A DNA stretch of 64,000 nt from assembly GCF_032463525.1 (NCBI RefSeq), contig NZ_CP135971.1, positions 4,402,001-4,466,000 on the forward strand, written 5' to 3'. Source of the DNA: Pseudomonas sp. DTU_2021_1001937_2_SI_NGA_ILE_001 (GTDB taxonomy: Bacteria; Pseudomonadota; Gammaproteobacteria; Pseudomonadales; Pseudomonadaceae). A program made the position numbers and the translations under genes. The number at the start of each line of letters is the position of its first letter. Position 1 is the stretch's first letter. Positions 47,571 through 56,493 of this stretch are shown in pieces. The notes under the pieces were generated by a model. It had not been told where the DNA came from. It worked only from the letters and a program-made list of their open reading frames with translations, and searched no databases.

Positions 47571-49529
47571 ATGGTCCCCACTCGCATTCGTCACCCACTG
47601 CGTATCGCCCTGCTGTGCGGCCTGCTCGCCACCGGCGGGGTCGGCGCCGAGGAAGAGCCGGTCTACGAGGTCAATTTCGTCGACACCGAGCTGTCCGAGT
47701 TCATCGACAGCGTGTCGCGCATCACCCACACGACTTTCATCGTCGACCCACGGGTCAAGGGCAAGGTCACCGTACGCAGCCTGGAGATGCTCGGCAGCGA
47801 CGAGATCTACGCCATCTTCCTCTCACAATTGCGCGCCCAGGGCTTTGCTGCCGTGGACCTGCCCAATGGCAACGTGAAGATCGTCCCCGACGAATCGGCG
47901 CGCCTGGAGCCGGTGCCGGTGGAGTCGCGGCGCAGCAACGGCCAGGCCAACGACGGCATGGCCACCCGGGTGTTCAACGTGCGCAATGCCGCCAGCGAGC
48001 AGATGCTCAACATCCTGCGCCCGCTGATCGACCCCCGGGTGGGGGTCATCACCCCGTATCCGTCGGCCAACCTGCTGGTGGTCACCGACTGGCGCAGCAA
48101 CCTCGACCGCATCGACAACCTGCTGGTGCAGCTCGATCAGGTCAGCCAGGAGCCGCTGGAAGTGGTGCCGCTCAACCACGCCAGCGCCAATGACACCGCG
48201 CAATTGGTCACCCGGCTGCTGGCCCGCGAACAGGGCGCCGACAGCGCCCAGGTGGTCGCCGACCCGCGTAGCAACGCCCTGCTGGTGCGCGGCAGCAACG
48301 ACAGCCGCCAACGCGTGCGCGCACTGCTGCGCCAACTGGACAAACCGCGCGACGCGCAGCACAACAGCAACACCGTGGTGATGTACCTGCGCCACGCCAA
48401 CGCCGCCGAAGTGGTCAAGGTGCTGCGCGGCCTGGGCCAGGAGGACAGCGCCGCGCCGCCCGGCACCGCTGCCGAGGGCGAGAAGCCGCTGCTGGTGAGC
48501 GGCAATGGCGTGCGCATGGAATACGAAGAGGGCACCAACGCGGTGGTGATGGTCGGCCCGGACAGCGAGCTGGCCAATTACCGCAGCATCGTCGAGCAAC
48601 TGGACATTCGCCGTGCCCAGGTGGTGGTCGAAGCGATCATCGCCGAGGTCTCCGACACCCGCGTGCAGGAGCTGGGCGTGCAGTGGCTGTTCCAGCACGA
48701 CAGCCTGGGCGGCGGCACGGTGAACTTCCCGGGCGGCACCACGCCGAGTGTGGCGGCGGTCGGCGCCCTGGCCCAGGACCGTGACACCGCCGGGCTGGCG
48801 CAGCTGCTCTCTGGCGTACAGGGCGCAGCGGCCGGGGTCGGGCACATCGGTGGGGGGCTGAACTTCATCGCGCTGATCAACGCCTTGAAGGGGCAGAGCG
48901 GTTTCAACCTGCTTTCCACCCCGACCCTGCTGACCCTGGACAACGCCGAGGCGTCGATTCTGGTGGGCCAGGAAGTGCCCTTCGTCACCGGCTCGGTGAC
49001 CCAGAACAACGCCAACCCCTACCAGACCATCGAGCGTCGCGAAGTGGGTGTGAAGCTGCGCATCAAGCCGCAGATCAACATCGACAACACCGTGCGCATG
49101 GACATCGTCCAGGAAGTCTCGTCCATTGCCGAAAGCGCGGCGGCCAGTGACGTGATCACCAACAAGCGCGAGATCAAGACCAAGGTCATGGTCGCCGACA
49201 ACGGCCTGGTGGTGCTCGGTGGGCTGATCGGTGACCAGACCACCGACAGCGACCAGCGCGTACCGCTGCTCGGCGACATTCCTGGCCTGGGCAGGCTGTT
49301 CCGCTCCAACGCCACGCAGCGGGTCAAACAGAATCTGATGGTGTTCATCCGCCCGCGCATCGTGCGTGATGACCAGACCCTGGCGCAGTTGAGCAGCGAG
49401 AAGTACCAGAACCTGCGCAGCACCACCCGCCTGGCTCTGCCCGAACGCCAGGACGCTGAGCGCCTGCTGCAACTGTTCCCGGCCAGCCGCGAGCGCCTGG
49501 ACGCGGCCAGCACAGGGTTGGCCTGGTGA
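47571..49529 (+). CDS. gspD: Type II secretion outer-membrane secretin GspD (XcpQ-like)
   Basis: The 652-residue secretin starts at ATG 47571, with a signal peptide (about 1-26). N0-N3 domains follow (VNFVDTELSEFIDSVSRI; TRVFNVRNAASEQMLNILRP), then the secretin domain (VGQEVPFVTGS; RREVGVKLRIKPQINIDNTV; VPLLGDIPGLGRLFR). It forms the gated outer-membrane channel. The long open frame upstream of the ATG lies inside gspC and is not coding. No separate S-domain pilotin site was identified. Confidence 0.95.
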   Translation: MVPTRIRHPLRIALLCGLLATGGVGAEEEPVYEVNFVDTELSEFIDSVSRITHTTFIVDPRVKGKVTVRSLEMLGSDEIYAIFLSQLRAQGFAAVDLPNGNVKIVPDESARLEPVPVESRRSNGQANDGMATRVFNVRNAASEQMLNILRPLIDPRVGVITPYPSANLLVVTDWRSNLDRIDNLLVQLDQVSQEPLEVVPLNHASANDTAQLVTRLLAREQGADSAQVVADPRSNALLVRGSNDSRQRVRALLRQLDKPRDAQHNSNTVVMYLRHANAAEVVKVLRGLGQEDSAAPPGTAAEGEKPLLVSGNGVRMEYEEGTNAVVMVGPDSELANYRSIVEQLDIRRAQVVVEAIIAEVSDTRVQELGVQWLFQHDSLGGGTVNFPGGTTPSVAAVGALAQDRDTAGLAQLLSGVQGAAAGVGHIGGGLNFIALINALKGQSGFNLLSTPTLLTLDNAEASILVGQEVPFVTGSVTQNNANPYQTIERREVGVKLRIKPQINIDNTVRMDIVQEVSSIAESAAASDVITNKREIKTKVMVADNGLVVLGGLIGDQTTDSDQRVPLLGDIPGLGRLFRSNATQRVKQNLMVFIRPRIVRDDQTLAQLSSEKYQNLRSTTRLALPERQDAERLLQLFPASRERLDAASTGLAW

Positions 49530-50983
49530 GCGGCCTGTTGCCTTATCGCCTGGCACGCCAGGCCGGCGTGGCGCGGGTGCCTGACGGAGCGGGCTGGCAA
49601 CTGCTGCTGCGCGCCGGTGCCGACACCGACACCTTGCAGGAAGTCTTGCGTGTGCATGGCCGGCCCCTGGCGGTGCAGCATCTGGCCGCCGCCGACTATG
49701 ACCAGCACTTGGGCAGCCTGTACCAGGCCGGCGAAGCCAGCACGGCGGCGCTGATCGAGGGGATCGGCGAGCAGGTCGACCTCGACAGCCTGATGAGTGA
49801 ACTGCCCAAGGTCGAAGACCTGCTGGAAAGCGACAACGACGCGCCGGTGATCCGCCTGATCAATGGCCTGTTCGGCGAGGCGCTGCGGCTGCAGGCTTCG
49901 GACATTCATGTGGAAACCTTCGAGGCCAGCCTGGTGATCCGCCTGCGCGTCGACGGTCACCTGCGCGAAGTGCTGCGCCCGCCCCGCGCGCTGTCGGCGA
50001 TGCTGGTGTCGCGAATCAAGGTCATGGCGCGCCTGGACATCGCCGAGAAGCGCCAGCCGCAGGACGGGCGTATCACCCTGCGTGCCGCTGGCCGCGAAGT
50101 GGACATCCGCGTTTCGACCCTGCCGGGCATCCATGGCGAACGGGTGGTGATGCGCGTACTGGACAAGCAGGCCAGCCTGCTCGACCTGGCCAACCTGGGT
50201 ATGCCCGAAGCCGTCGAGCGTGGCCTGCGTGCCTGCCTGGCGCGGCCCAACGGCATCGTGCTGAGCACCGGGCCGACCGGCTCGGGCAAGACCACCACGC
50301 TGTATGCCAGCCTCAACAGCCTCAACGACGGCGCGTGCAACATTCTTACCGTCGAAGACCCGGTGGAGTACGCCATCACCGGCATCGGCCAGACCGCCAT
50401 CAACCCGCGTGCCGGGCTGACCTTCGCCAGCGGCCTGCGCGCCATCCTGCGCCAGGACCCGGACGTCATCATGCTGGGTGAAATCCGCGACCAGGAAACC
50501 GCGCAGATCGCCGTGCAGGCCAGCCTCACCGGACACCTGGTGCTGTCTACCCTGCACACCAACAGCGCCGTGGGCGCGGTGACCCGCCTGCGCGACATGG
50601 GCGTCGAGCCATTTCTCATCGCCTCCAGCCTCAAGGGCGTGCTGGCCCAGCGCCTGGTGCGCCGGCTGTGCGCCTGCGCCCGGCCTCAGCCGTTGCAGGC
50701 CGCCGAGCGTGCGCTGTGGCCGGAGCTGGCCGGGCTGCACGAGACCTATCACCCGCAGGGTTGCGAGCAGTGCCAGGGCAGTGGCTATGACGGGCGGATC
50801 GGTCTGTACGAGTTCATCGAGTTGGACGACGGTCTGATTCGCCTGCTCTACGACGGCGCCAGCGAAGTGGCGATGCTCGATTACCTCAAGGATCGTCGCC
50901 AGAGCCTGGCGGCGATGGCCAGCGACTGCCTGCGCCATGGCCGCACCAGCCTGGCCGAAGTGCTGCGCGCGGTGCGGGGCTGA
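49526..50983 (+). CDS. gspE: Type II secretion ATPase GspE (XcpR-like)
   Basis: The 485-residue protein starts at GTG overlapping the gspD stop. Walker A is GPTGSGKTTT at about 249-258, Asp and His boxes lie between, and Walker B is VIMLGEIRDQE near 314. The zinc region is unusual: the second pair CEQC is normal, but the first reads CAC (CxC) rather than CxxC. GspE powers pseudopilus assembly. Confidence 0.95.
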   Translation: MSGLLPYRLARQAGVARVPDGAGWQLLLRAGADTDTLQEVLRVHGRPLAVQHLAAADYDQHLGSLYQAGEASTAALIEGIGEQVDLDSLMSELPKVEDLLESDNDAPVIRLINGLFGEALRLQASDIHVETFEASLVIRLRVDGHLREVLRPPRALSAMLVSRIKVMARLDIAEKRQPQDGRITLRAAGREVDIRVSTLPGIHGERVVMRVLDKQASLLDLANLGMPEAVERGLRACLARPNGIVLSTGPTGSGKTTTLYASLNSLNDGACNILTVEDPVEYAITGIGQTAINPRAGLTFASGLRAILRQDPDVIMLGEIRDQETAQIAVQASLTGHLVLSTLHTNSAVGAVTRLRDMGVEPFLIASSLKGVLAQRLVRRLCACARPQPLQAAERALWPELAGLHETYHPQGCEQCQGSGYDGRIGLYEFIELDDGLIRLLYDGASEVAMLDYLKDRRQSLAAMASDCLRHGRTSLAEVLRAVRG

Positions 50984-50986
50984 CGC

Positions 50987-52189
50987 ATGCCGACCTATGC
51001 CTACCAGGCCCTCGACCAGGCCGGGCGTGTGCGCAAGGCCAGCCTGCAGGCCGAGAACGAGCGCCATGCCCGACAACTGCTGCGCGAACAGGGGCTGTTC
51101 GCCCGCCAGTTGCAACTTCAGCAACCCCGGGCACGGCGGCCCCGTGGCCAGCGCCTGAGCCATGCGCAGTTGTGCGAGCTGACTCGCCAATTGGCGACGC
51201 TGTGCAGCGCCGGCATTGCGCTGGTGGATGCCCTGGCGACCCTGGAGCGGCAACTGGCGCAGCCGGCGTTGCGCAACCTGCTGGTGGCGGTACGCGGCGC
51301 CCTGGGCGAAGGCCACAGCCTGGCGCAGAGCCTGCGTCGCCAGGGTGGCCTGTTCGATGAACTGTATTGCGCGCTGGTCGAGGCTGGCGAGCGCTCCGGC
51401 AAGTTGGCCCCGGTACTGGAGCGCCTGGCCGAACATCTTGAGCAGGTCCAGCGTCAGCGCCACAAGGCGCGCACGGCGCTGATCTACCCGGCGGTGCTGA
51501 TGCTGGTGTCGTTCGCCGTGGTGATCGGCCTGATGACCTTCGTGGTGCCCAAGCTCACCGAACAGTTCAGCCATACGGGGCAGACCCTGCCGCTGGTGAC
51601 TCGGGTGCTGATCGGCATCAGTGATGCGCTGGTACTGGCCGGCCCCTGGCTGCTGAGCCTGGCCCTGCTGGGCGGTGCTGGCGCAGCCTGGCTGCTGCGC
51701 AAACCGTACTGGCGCCTGCGCCGTGACCGCAGTCTGTTGCGCTGGCCGAAGCTCGGCGACCTGCTGGCGGTGCTGGAGAGTGCACGCCTGGCGCGCAGCC
51801 TGGCGATTCTCTGCGGTAGCGGCGTACCGCTGCTCGAAGCCTTGCAGGTGGCCACCGCGACGGTGGGCAACCGCGAGGTGCATCGCGCCCTGCAAGGTGT
51901 GCGCGAGCAGGTCGAGGGTGGCGTCAGCCTGCACCGCGCCCTGAGCGGCGCCGGGCACTTCCCGCCGCTGCTGCTGAACATGGTGGCCAGCGGCGAGGCC
52001 AGTGGCACGCTGCCCGACATGCTCGAACGCGTTGCCGACAACCAGGAGCGTGGCTTCACCCGTCAGGTGGACACGCTGATGGCGCTGTTCGAACCCCTGA
52101 TGATTCTGCTGATGGGCGCCGTGGTGTTGTTCATCGTGCTGGCAGTGCTGTTGCCGATCATGCAGCTCAACCAGGGCCTGTCCTTCTGA
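50987..52189 (+). CDS. gspF: Type II secretion inner-membrane platform protein GspF (XcpS-like)
   Basis: The 400-residue protein has two homologous cytoplasmic domains and three membrane helices (VLMLVSFAVVIGLMTFVV, a second near residue 225, and a C-terminal LMILLMGAVVLFIVLAVLLP). The N-terminal YQALDQAGRVRKASLQAENE is typical. It begins 3 bp after gspE. Confidence 0.95.
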   Translation: MPTYAYQALDQAGRVRKASLQAENERHARQLLREQGLFARQLQLQQPRARRPRGQRLSHAQLCELTRQLATLCSAGIALVDALATLERQLAQPALRNLLVAVRGALGEGHSLAQSLRRQGGLFDELYCALVEAGERSGKLAPVLERLAEHLEQVQRQRHKARTALIYPAVLMLVSFAVVIGLMTFVVPKLTEQFSHTGQTLPLVTRVLIGISDALVLAGPWLLSLALLGGAGAAWLLRKPYWRLRRDRSLLRWPKLGDLLAVLESARLARSLAILCGSGVPLLEALQVATATVGNREVHRALQGVREQVEGGVSLHRALSGAGHFPPLLLNMVASGEASGTLPDMLERVADNQERGFTRQVDTLMALFEPLMILLMGAVVLFIVLAVLLPIMQLNQGLSF

Positions 52190-52207
52190 ACCATGGAGAC
52201 TTTCGTT

Positions 52208-52639
52208 ATGCCTCGTTCACGCAATCAGCGTGGTTTCACCCTGATGGAAATCATGGTGGTGATCTTCATCATCGGCCTGCTGATCGCGGTGGTCGCGCCC
52301 AGTGTGCTGGGCAACCAGGACAAGGCCATGCGCCAGAAGGTGCTGGCCGACCTGGCGACCCTGGAGCAGGCGCTGGACATGTACCGCCTCGATAACCTGC
52401 GCTACCCCAGCAGCGAGCAGGGCCTCGGCGCGTTGGTCAAGGCGCCCACGGTCGAGCCACTGGCCCGTGCCTGGCGCGCCGACGGCTACATCCGCCGCCT
52501 GCCGGACGACCCGTGGGGCAACCCGTATCGCTACCGGGCGCCGGGTCAGCACGGGCGCATCGACATCTACTCGCTGGGCGCCGATGGCGTGGAGGGCGGC
52601 GAGGGCAGTGACGGCGATATCGGTAACTGGAGCCTGTAA
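52208..52639 (+). CDS. gspG: Type II secretion major pseudopilin GspG (XcpT-like)
   Basis: The 143-residue prepilin has the cleavage site RG before FTLMEIMVVIFIIGLLIAVV and Glu5 of the mature form. RYPSSEQGLGALV, and SLGADGVEGGEGSDGDIGNW with calcium-ligand acids, are diagnostic of GspG. GGAGA lies 8 bases before ATG 52208; an in-frame ATG at 52193 has no ribosome site. Confidence 0.95.
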   Translation: MPRSRNQRGFTLMEIMVVIFIIGLLIAVVAPSVLGNQDKAMRQKVLADLATLEQALDMYRLDNLRYPSSEQGLGALVKAPTVEPLARAWRADGYIRRLPDDPWGNPYRYRAPGQHGRIDIYSLGADGVEGGEGSDGDIGNWSL

Positions 52640-52641
52640 GG

Positions 52642-53076
52642 GTGAATGGCAGCCGCGGCTTTTCGCTGCTGGAACTGCTGGTGGTGCTGCTGATCGTCGG
52701 CCTGCTCAGCGGCCTCAGTGTGGCCTGGTTGAACGCCGGGCGCAGTGCGGCGTTGCAGGCCCTCGATGGCCTGGCTGCGCAAGTGCAGCTGCATGCCGCC
52801 CAGGCGCGGCACAGTGGTCAACTGCTGGGCTTGCGCTGGAACGGCCGGCAGCCGGAATTCGTGCGCCTGGAGCAACAGCGCTGGGTGGCTGATCCCTGGC
52901 GGCCCGTCGCCTGGCCGACCGAACTGCGTGCCGACTGGCCCGCGGGCACGGTGCCGCCGGTGATCTTCACCCCCGATGGAGTGGTGGCGCCGCGGCTGAA
53001 GTGGCAATGGCCGGACGGGCAGCAGCATTGGCATTGGCTGAGCGACGGCCGCCTGGCGCGTGCGGAGGTGCCATGA
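52642..53076 (+). CDS. gspH: Type II secretion minor pseudopilin GspH (XcpU-like)
   Basis: The 144-residue prepilin-like protein starts at GTG two bases after the gspG stop. The leader is short (MNGSRG), followed by FSLLELLVVLLIVGLLSGLS. A Trp-rich C-terminal domain follows. Assignment as GspH rests on operon position between G and I. It overlaps gspI by ATGA. Confidence 0.88.
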   Translation: MNGSRGFSLLELLVVLLIVGLLSGLSVAWLNAGRSAALQALDGLAAQVQLHAAQARHSGQLLGLRWNGRQPEFVRLEQQRWVADPWRPVAWPTELRADWPAGTVPPVIFTPDGVVAPRLKWQWPDGQQHWHWLSDGRLARAEVP

Positions 53077-53453
53077 GCCGGGCGGCGAGACGGCAGCGGG
53101 GCTTCACCTTGCTGGAGGTGATGGTGGCGCTGGGCATCGCTGCGCTGATGACGGTGATGGTCAGCCAGCTGCTGCGCCAGCGCATCGCCACGCACCAGGC
53201 CGTGCAGCAGCATCGCCTGGGCAGCCTGTGTGCCCGCGAGCTGGAAGCGCGATTCACCCTGGAGCGTTACTGGCCGACGGCCAACCAGGTCCGCGGCGAG
53301 TTGCGCCAGGGTAACGGCCTGTGCCACTGGCGCCTGGATCTGGGCATGACCGGCGTGCACAACCTGCGGCGTGGCGAGCTGGCGTTGTTCGCCAGCCGCG
53401 ACGAGCGCGAGCCGCTTGGCCACTTCACCCTGTTTCTGGTGCGCCCGCAATGA
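53073..53453 (+). CDS. gspI: Type II secretion minor pseudopilin GspI (XcpV-like)
   Basis: The 126-residue prepilin has RG before FTLLEVMVALGIAALMTVMV. The ATG overlaps the gspH stop, and the ATG of gspJ overlaps its own stop. Two cysteines (CARELEARF; LCHW) are present. The gene was identified by leader and order. Confidence 0.88.
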   Translation: MSRAARRQRGFTLLEVMVALGIAALMTVMVSQLLRQRIATHQAVQQHRLGSLCARELEARFTLERYWPTANQVRGELRQGNGLCHWRLDLGMTGVHNLRRGELALFASRDEREPLGHFTLFLVRPQ

Positions 53454-54037
53454 ATCGCCAGGCCGGCCTGACGCTGATCGAGTTGCTGGTGGCCCTGGCC
53501 CTGACCGCCGTGCTCGGCGTGGTGCTGGCGGCCCTGGTCAACGGCTGGGTGACGGTGCGTGAGCGCCTGGCCGAAGCCGCCGAGCCACCGCCGGTGCTGG
53601 AGTTCTGCCTGGCCCTGGAGCGGCGCTTCGACAGCCTGGTACTGCGCCAGCTCTACGAGCAGCGTCGGCCACTGGCGCCTGCGCCACTCGACTGGCAACC
53701 GAGCGCTTGGCAACTGGGCTGGGTGGCGCTGAGCGCCTGGCCGCAAGCAGGCGCGCCGTCACGCCAGGAGCGTCAGCGCCTGAGCTTCGACGCCCGCGCG
53801 CGGCGCCTGAGCCTGGACACCTCGGCAGACCTGTACGCCCCTGGCGAACCGCGCTGGCAGGCGGGTGAGCGGCTGGCCGAGGTGGATCGTGTGAGCTTCA
53901 GCTTCTACCAGGCCAACCGCTGGTTGCCTTACCCGTCCACCAGTCCCGGCCTGCCGACCCAGGGCGTACGTCTGGAATTCGATTGGCGCGCCGCGCCTTA
54001 CGTCTGCACCTTCAACCTGCCGGACCCCACCCCTTGA
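53450..54037 (+). CDS. gspJ: Type II secretion minor pseudopilin GspJ (XcpW-like)
   Basis: The 195-residue prepilin has AG before LTLIELLVALALTAVLGVVL and the VSFSFYQANRWLPYP motif in the C-terminal domain seen in GspJ. The leader ends in Ala-Gly. It is coupled to gspI by ATGA. Confidence 0.88.
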   Translation: MNRQAGLTLIELLVALALTAVLGVVLAALVNGWVTVRERLAEAAEPPPVLEFCLALERRFDSLVLRQLYEQRRPLAPAPLDWQPSAWQLGWVALSAWPQAGAPSRQERQRLSFDARARRLSLDTSADLYAPGEPRWQAGERLAEVDRVSFSFYQANRWLPYPSTSPGLPTQGVRLEFDWRAAPYVCTFNLPDPTP

Positions 54038-54066
54038 CCATGGCCGCCACGCCCCGCGAGACACCT

Positions 54067-55173
54067 ATGCCTGCATCTTTCACTTTTCGGCGCCGCGCTC
54101 CCCGCCACTGGCTGCTGGTGCGCCCCGCCGACGACGGCCAGGCCTGGCAGTGGCGACGCCTGCCCGGCCATGAACAGGGCGCCTGGCCACCCCCAGCCGA
54201 CTATCTGCATGGCGACCGCCATGCGCTGGTGATTCCGGCGGCGCTATGCAGCCACTTTCACCTGGCCGCTCCCCCAGGCCTGAAGCGCCATGAGTGGCCG
54301 CTGCTGCTGGAAGAACAACTGCAGCAACCCCTCGACCAGGTGCAGGTGCATGCGCTGTCGCGCCAGGGCCAGTACCTGGAGCTGCTGGTGGTCGACCGGG
54401 CATGCCTGCAGGGCTGGCGTGCCGAAGCCCAAGCCTTGGGACTCGACCTTGAAGCGGCCTGGGCCGAAGCGCAGTTGCTCGGCGTGGTGCAGCCCGGCGA
54501 GCAGCTTGGCTGGCGGCAGGGCGAGCAGTGTTGCCTGGTCCGCTGCGACGCGCAGGGGCGTCGGCAATGGCTGGTCTGGCCAGACGCCTTCGGTGCCCTG
54601 CCGGATGGCTGGCACAGCGCCGATGACCTGTACAGCGGTGCCTGGCCGCAGCCTTGCACCGTGCCGCCACTGTCGGCCAGTTGCCTGGGGGCGCAGCGCC
54701 AGCGCCGGCCGATGCAGCTGCCGATCAGCCCCCTGCAACGTCGCCTGGTGAGGGGCGCCGCCGTGCTGGGCCTGTGCTGGGCGAGCCTGGCGCTGGTGCA
54801 GTGGGTGGGTCAGGTGCCGGCCTGGAAACGCCAGGTCGAAGCGCTCACCGGGCCGGTGAGCAACGTGCAGCAGGCCCGCCGCAGCCTGGCGCGCCTGCAG
54901 GCCGAGCAGACCGACTGGCGCATTCGCCAGCAGCAGTTGGTGAGCCTGGAACAGCAGGTTGGACAGTGGTTGCAGGCGCATCCGGACTGGGGCGTATCGG
55001 CCAGTCAGTTCGATGGGCGTACCTGGCGCCTGGTGCTCAACGGCGATCAGGCACCGCCCGCCGAGCAGCACTGGCAGACCCTGGCCGACGCCGGCGGCGC
55101 GGTGGCCAGTGCCGAGCGCAGTGAGAACGGCGCCTTGCTTACCGTGCGTTTCGACCTGGGAGGTCAGCCATGA
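54067..55173 (+). CDS. gspL: Type II secretion inner-membrane assembly protein GspL (XcpY-like)
   Basis: The 368-residue protein has a cytoplasmic actin-like domain (HWLLVRPADDG; LKRHEWPLLLEEQLQQPLDQ), one membrane helix (about 237-256) and a periplasmic ferredoxin-like domain. It recruits GspE to the membrane. ATG 54067 has GAG upstream; ATG 54040, just after the gspJ stop, would add nine residues and is also plausible. Confidence 0.88.
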   Translation: MPASFTFRRRAPRHWLLVRPADDGQAWQWRRLPGHEQGAWPPPADYLHGDRHALVIPAALCSHFHLAAPPGLKRHEWPLLLEEQLQQPLDQVQVHALSRQGQYLELLVVDRACLQGWRAEAQALGLDLEAAWAEAQLLGVVQPGEQLGWRQGEQCCLVRCDAQGRRQWLVWPDAFGALPDGWHSADDLYSGAWPQPCTVPPLSASCLGAQRQRRPMQLPISPLQRRLVRGAAVLGLCWASLALVQWVGQVPAWKRQVEALTGPVSNVQQARRSLARLQAEQTDWRIRQQQLVSLEQQVGQWLQAHPDWGVSASQFDGRTWRLVLNGDQAPPAEQHWQTLADAGGAVASAERSENGALLTVRFDLGGQP

Positions 55174-55607
55174 ATGCCCTTTTACAGCGTTTTTCCCACG
55201 CCTATGTCAGCTTGCCGGCGCCCCGTCGCTATGGCCTGCTGGCCGGCTGGGTGGTGGTGCTCACCTTACTGCTGGTGCTCAGTGGCCGACCGTTGATCGA
55301 CTACGCCAGGTCGGTGCATCAGTGGCAGGCGCTGGCGCAACAGGCCCAGGCACTCATGCCCGTTGGTGTGCCAGGCGAAGAGCGCTGGCAGGCCCTGGCC
55401 AGCGCCCGGGGCGTGACGCTGACCGGCGTCGAGCGGCGCGGCGACGTCTGGCTGCTGCGCGGCGAGGTGGCGCGTGCCGAGCCGCTGGCGCAACTGATGC
55501 GCAGCATCCAGGAGCAGGGCGCGCGACCGTTGCGCTGGAGCCTGGAGCAGAGCAGCGGCGGGCTGGTGTTCCAGCTCGATGTCGGGCAGGGCGGGCGCCA
55601 GCCATGA
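55170..55607 (+). CDS. gspM: Type II secretion protein GspM (XcpZ-like)
   Basis: The 145-residue protein has a cytoplasmic start, one membrane helix (YGLLAGWVVVLTLLLVLSG) and a periplasmic domain with VTLTGVERRGDVWLLRGEV. It is coupled to gspL by ATGA. Size, topology and order match GspM, the partner of GspL. Confidence 0.88.
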   Translation: MNALLQRFSHAYVSLPAPRRYGLLAGWVVVLTLLLVLSGRPLIDYARSVHQWQALAQQAQALMPVGVPGEERWQALASARGVTLTGVERRGDVWLLRGEVARAEPLAQLMRSIQEQGARPLRWSLEQSSGGLVFQLDVGQGGRQP

Positions 55608-56278
55608 GCCGAAGTCTGTGGCTGGCTGGCGGCCTGGCGTTCGTCTTCACGCTGCTGGCGAACCTCCCTGCCGCCTGGGTGCTGGGAAGTATCGCCTGGC
55701 CCTCGGGCTGGCAGGCCGAGGCGCCAGGCGGCACGCTGTGGAAGGGGCGGCTCAGGCGTCTGGGGCCGCTCGGGCCGCTGGCCTGGCAGGTCAGCCCCTG
55801 GCGTGGCCACTTGCAGGTCGAAGGCGCCTTTCAGCAGCAGGCCTGGACGCTCAGGGCATCAGGCTGGCCGTGGAACTGGCAGGCCCGCTTGTCTCCCGGC
55901 GCGGCGGCGGTCGGTGCTGCCGGTGATTATCTGATCGATGGACGCTGGCAGGGCGAGCTGCGCCTGGCCGGGCAGGGGGGCCGCTGTCTGCACGCCGAAG
56001 GGCAGCTGCAGGCCAGCCAGGTGGCGATGCTGACGCCCTGGAACCTGGCCCTGGGCGACGTGCGGGTCACGCCGAGCTGTGCAGCGGGCCTGCAACTGCT
56101 GGCGCACATCCAGCGCGCCGGCGAGCACCGCATCGAAGCGCGTCTGGAGCTTGCCAGCCACCGTCTGCGCCTGGACGGTCAGGTGCAGGCAGACGCCGCC
56201 CTCCTGCCACCGCTGGCCCAGGCCGGCTGGGTCAAGCCGGGTTCCACAGTGCTCGCGGCGCAACTGCGCCTACGCTGA
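55604..56278 (+). CDS. gspN: Type II secretion protein GspN
   Basis: The 224-residue protein has an N-terminal helix (LWLAGGLAFVFTLLANLPAA) and the GspN motif region GGTLWKGRLRRLGPLGPLAW. GspN is an accessory subunit not present in all type II systems. It overlaps gspM by ATGA and is the last gene of the operon. Neither a prepilin peptidase (gspO) nor gspAB is present in the window. Confidence 0.85.
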   Translation: MSRSLWLAGGLAFVFTLLANLPAAWVLGSIAWPSGWQAEAPGGTLWKGRLRRLGPLGPLAWQVSPWRGHLQVEGAFQQQAWTLRASGWPWNWQARLSPGAAAVGAAGDYLIDGRWQGELRLAGQGGRCLHAEGQLQASQVAMLTPWNLALGDVRVTPSCAAGLQLLAHIQRAGEHRIEARLELASHRLRLDGQVQADAALLPPLAQAGWVKPGSTVLAAQLRLR

Positions 56279-56412
56279 CTCCATTCCCCCTGCCGTTATC
56301 TGGCAGCGACACCGACGATTGGTATTTCTCCCCTATTCCCTGGCGTTTCAGGGACTTGCCTCGTCCAGGAAAGAAGCGCTCTTGTCTGGCAGCGACATGC
56401 GCGGAAAATCCC

Positions 56413-56467
56413 GTAGACACATTGTCTAACAGGATTTTATATTTTCGTTATTCAATTTGTAGACACA
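56413..56467. promoter_or_regulatory. Candidate operator of the GntR regulator
   Basis: TAGACA-CAT-TGTCTA (56414-56428) is a perfect palindrome, and the half-site GTAGACACA occurs again at 56459-56467, 46 bases later. Both lie in an AT-rich stretch directly upstream of the GntR gene, consistent with autoregulation. Confidence 0.5.
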
Positions 56468-56493
56468 GCCTTTCGGCGCGAAGAATAACGTCC

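Noticed and set aside
49019..51958. 979-codon open frame antisense to gspDEF
   Set aside because: A high-GC shadow of three well-supported type II genes; the translation is low-complexity Gln/His/Arg/Ala with no domain.
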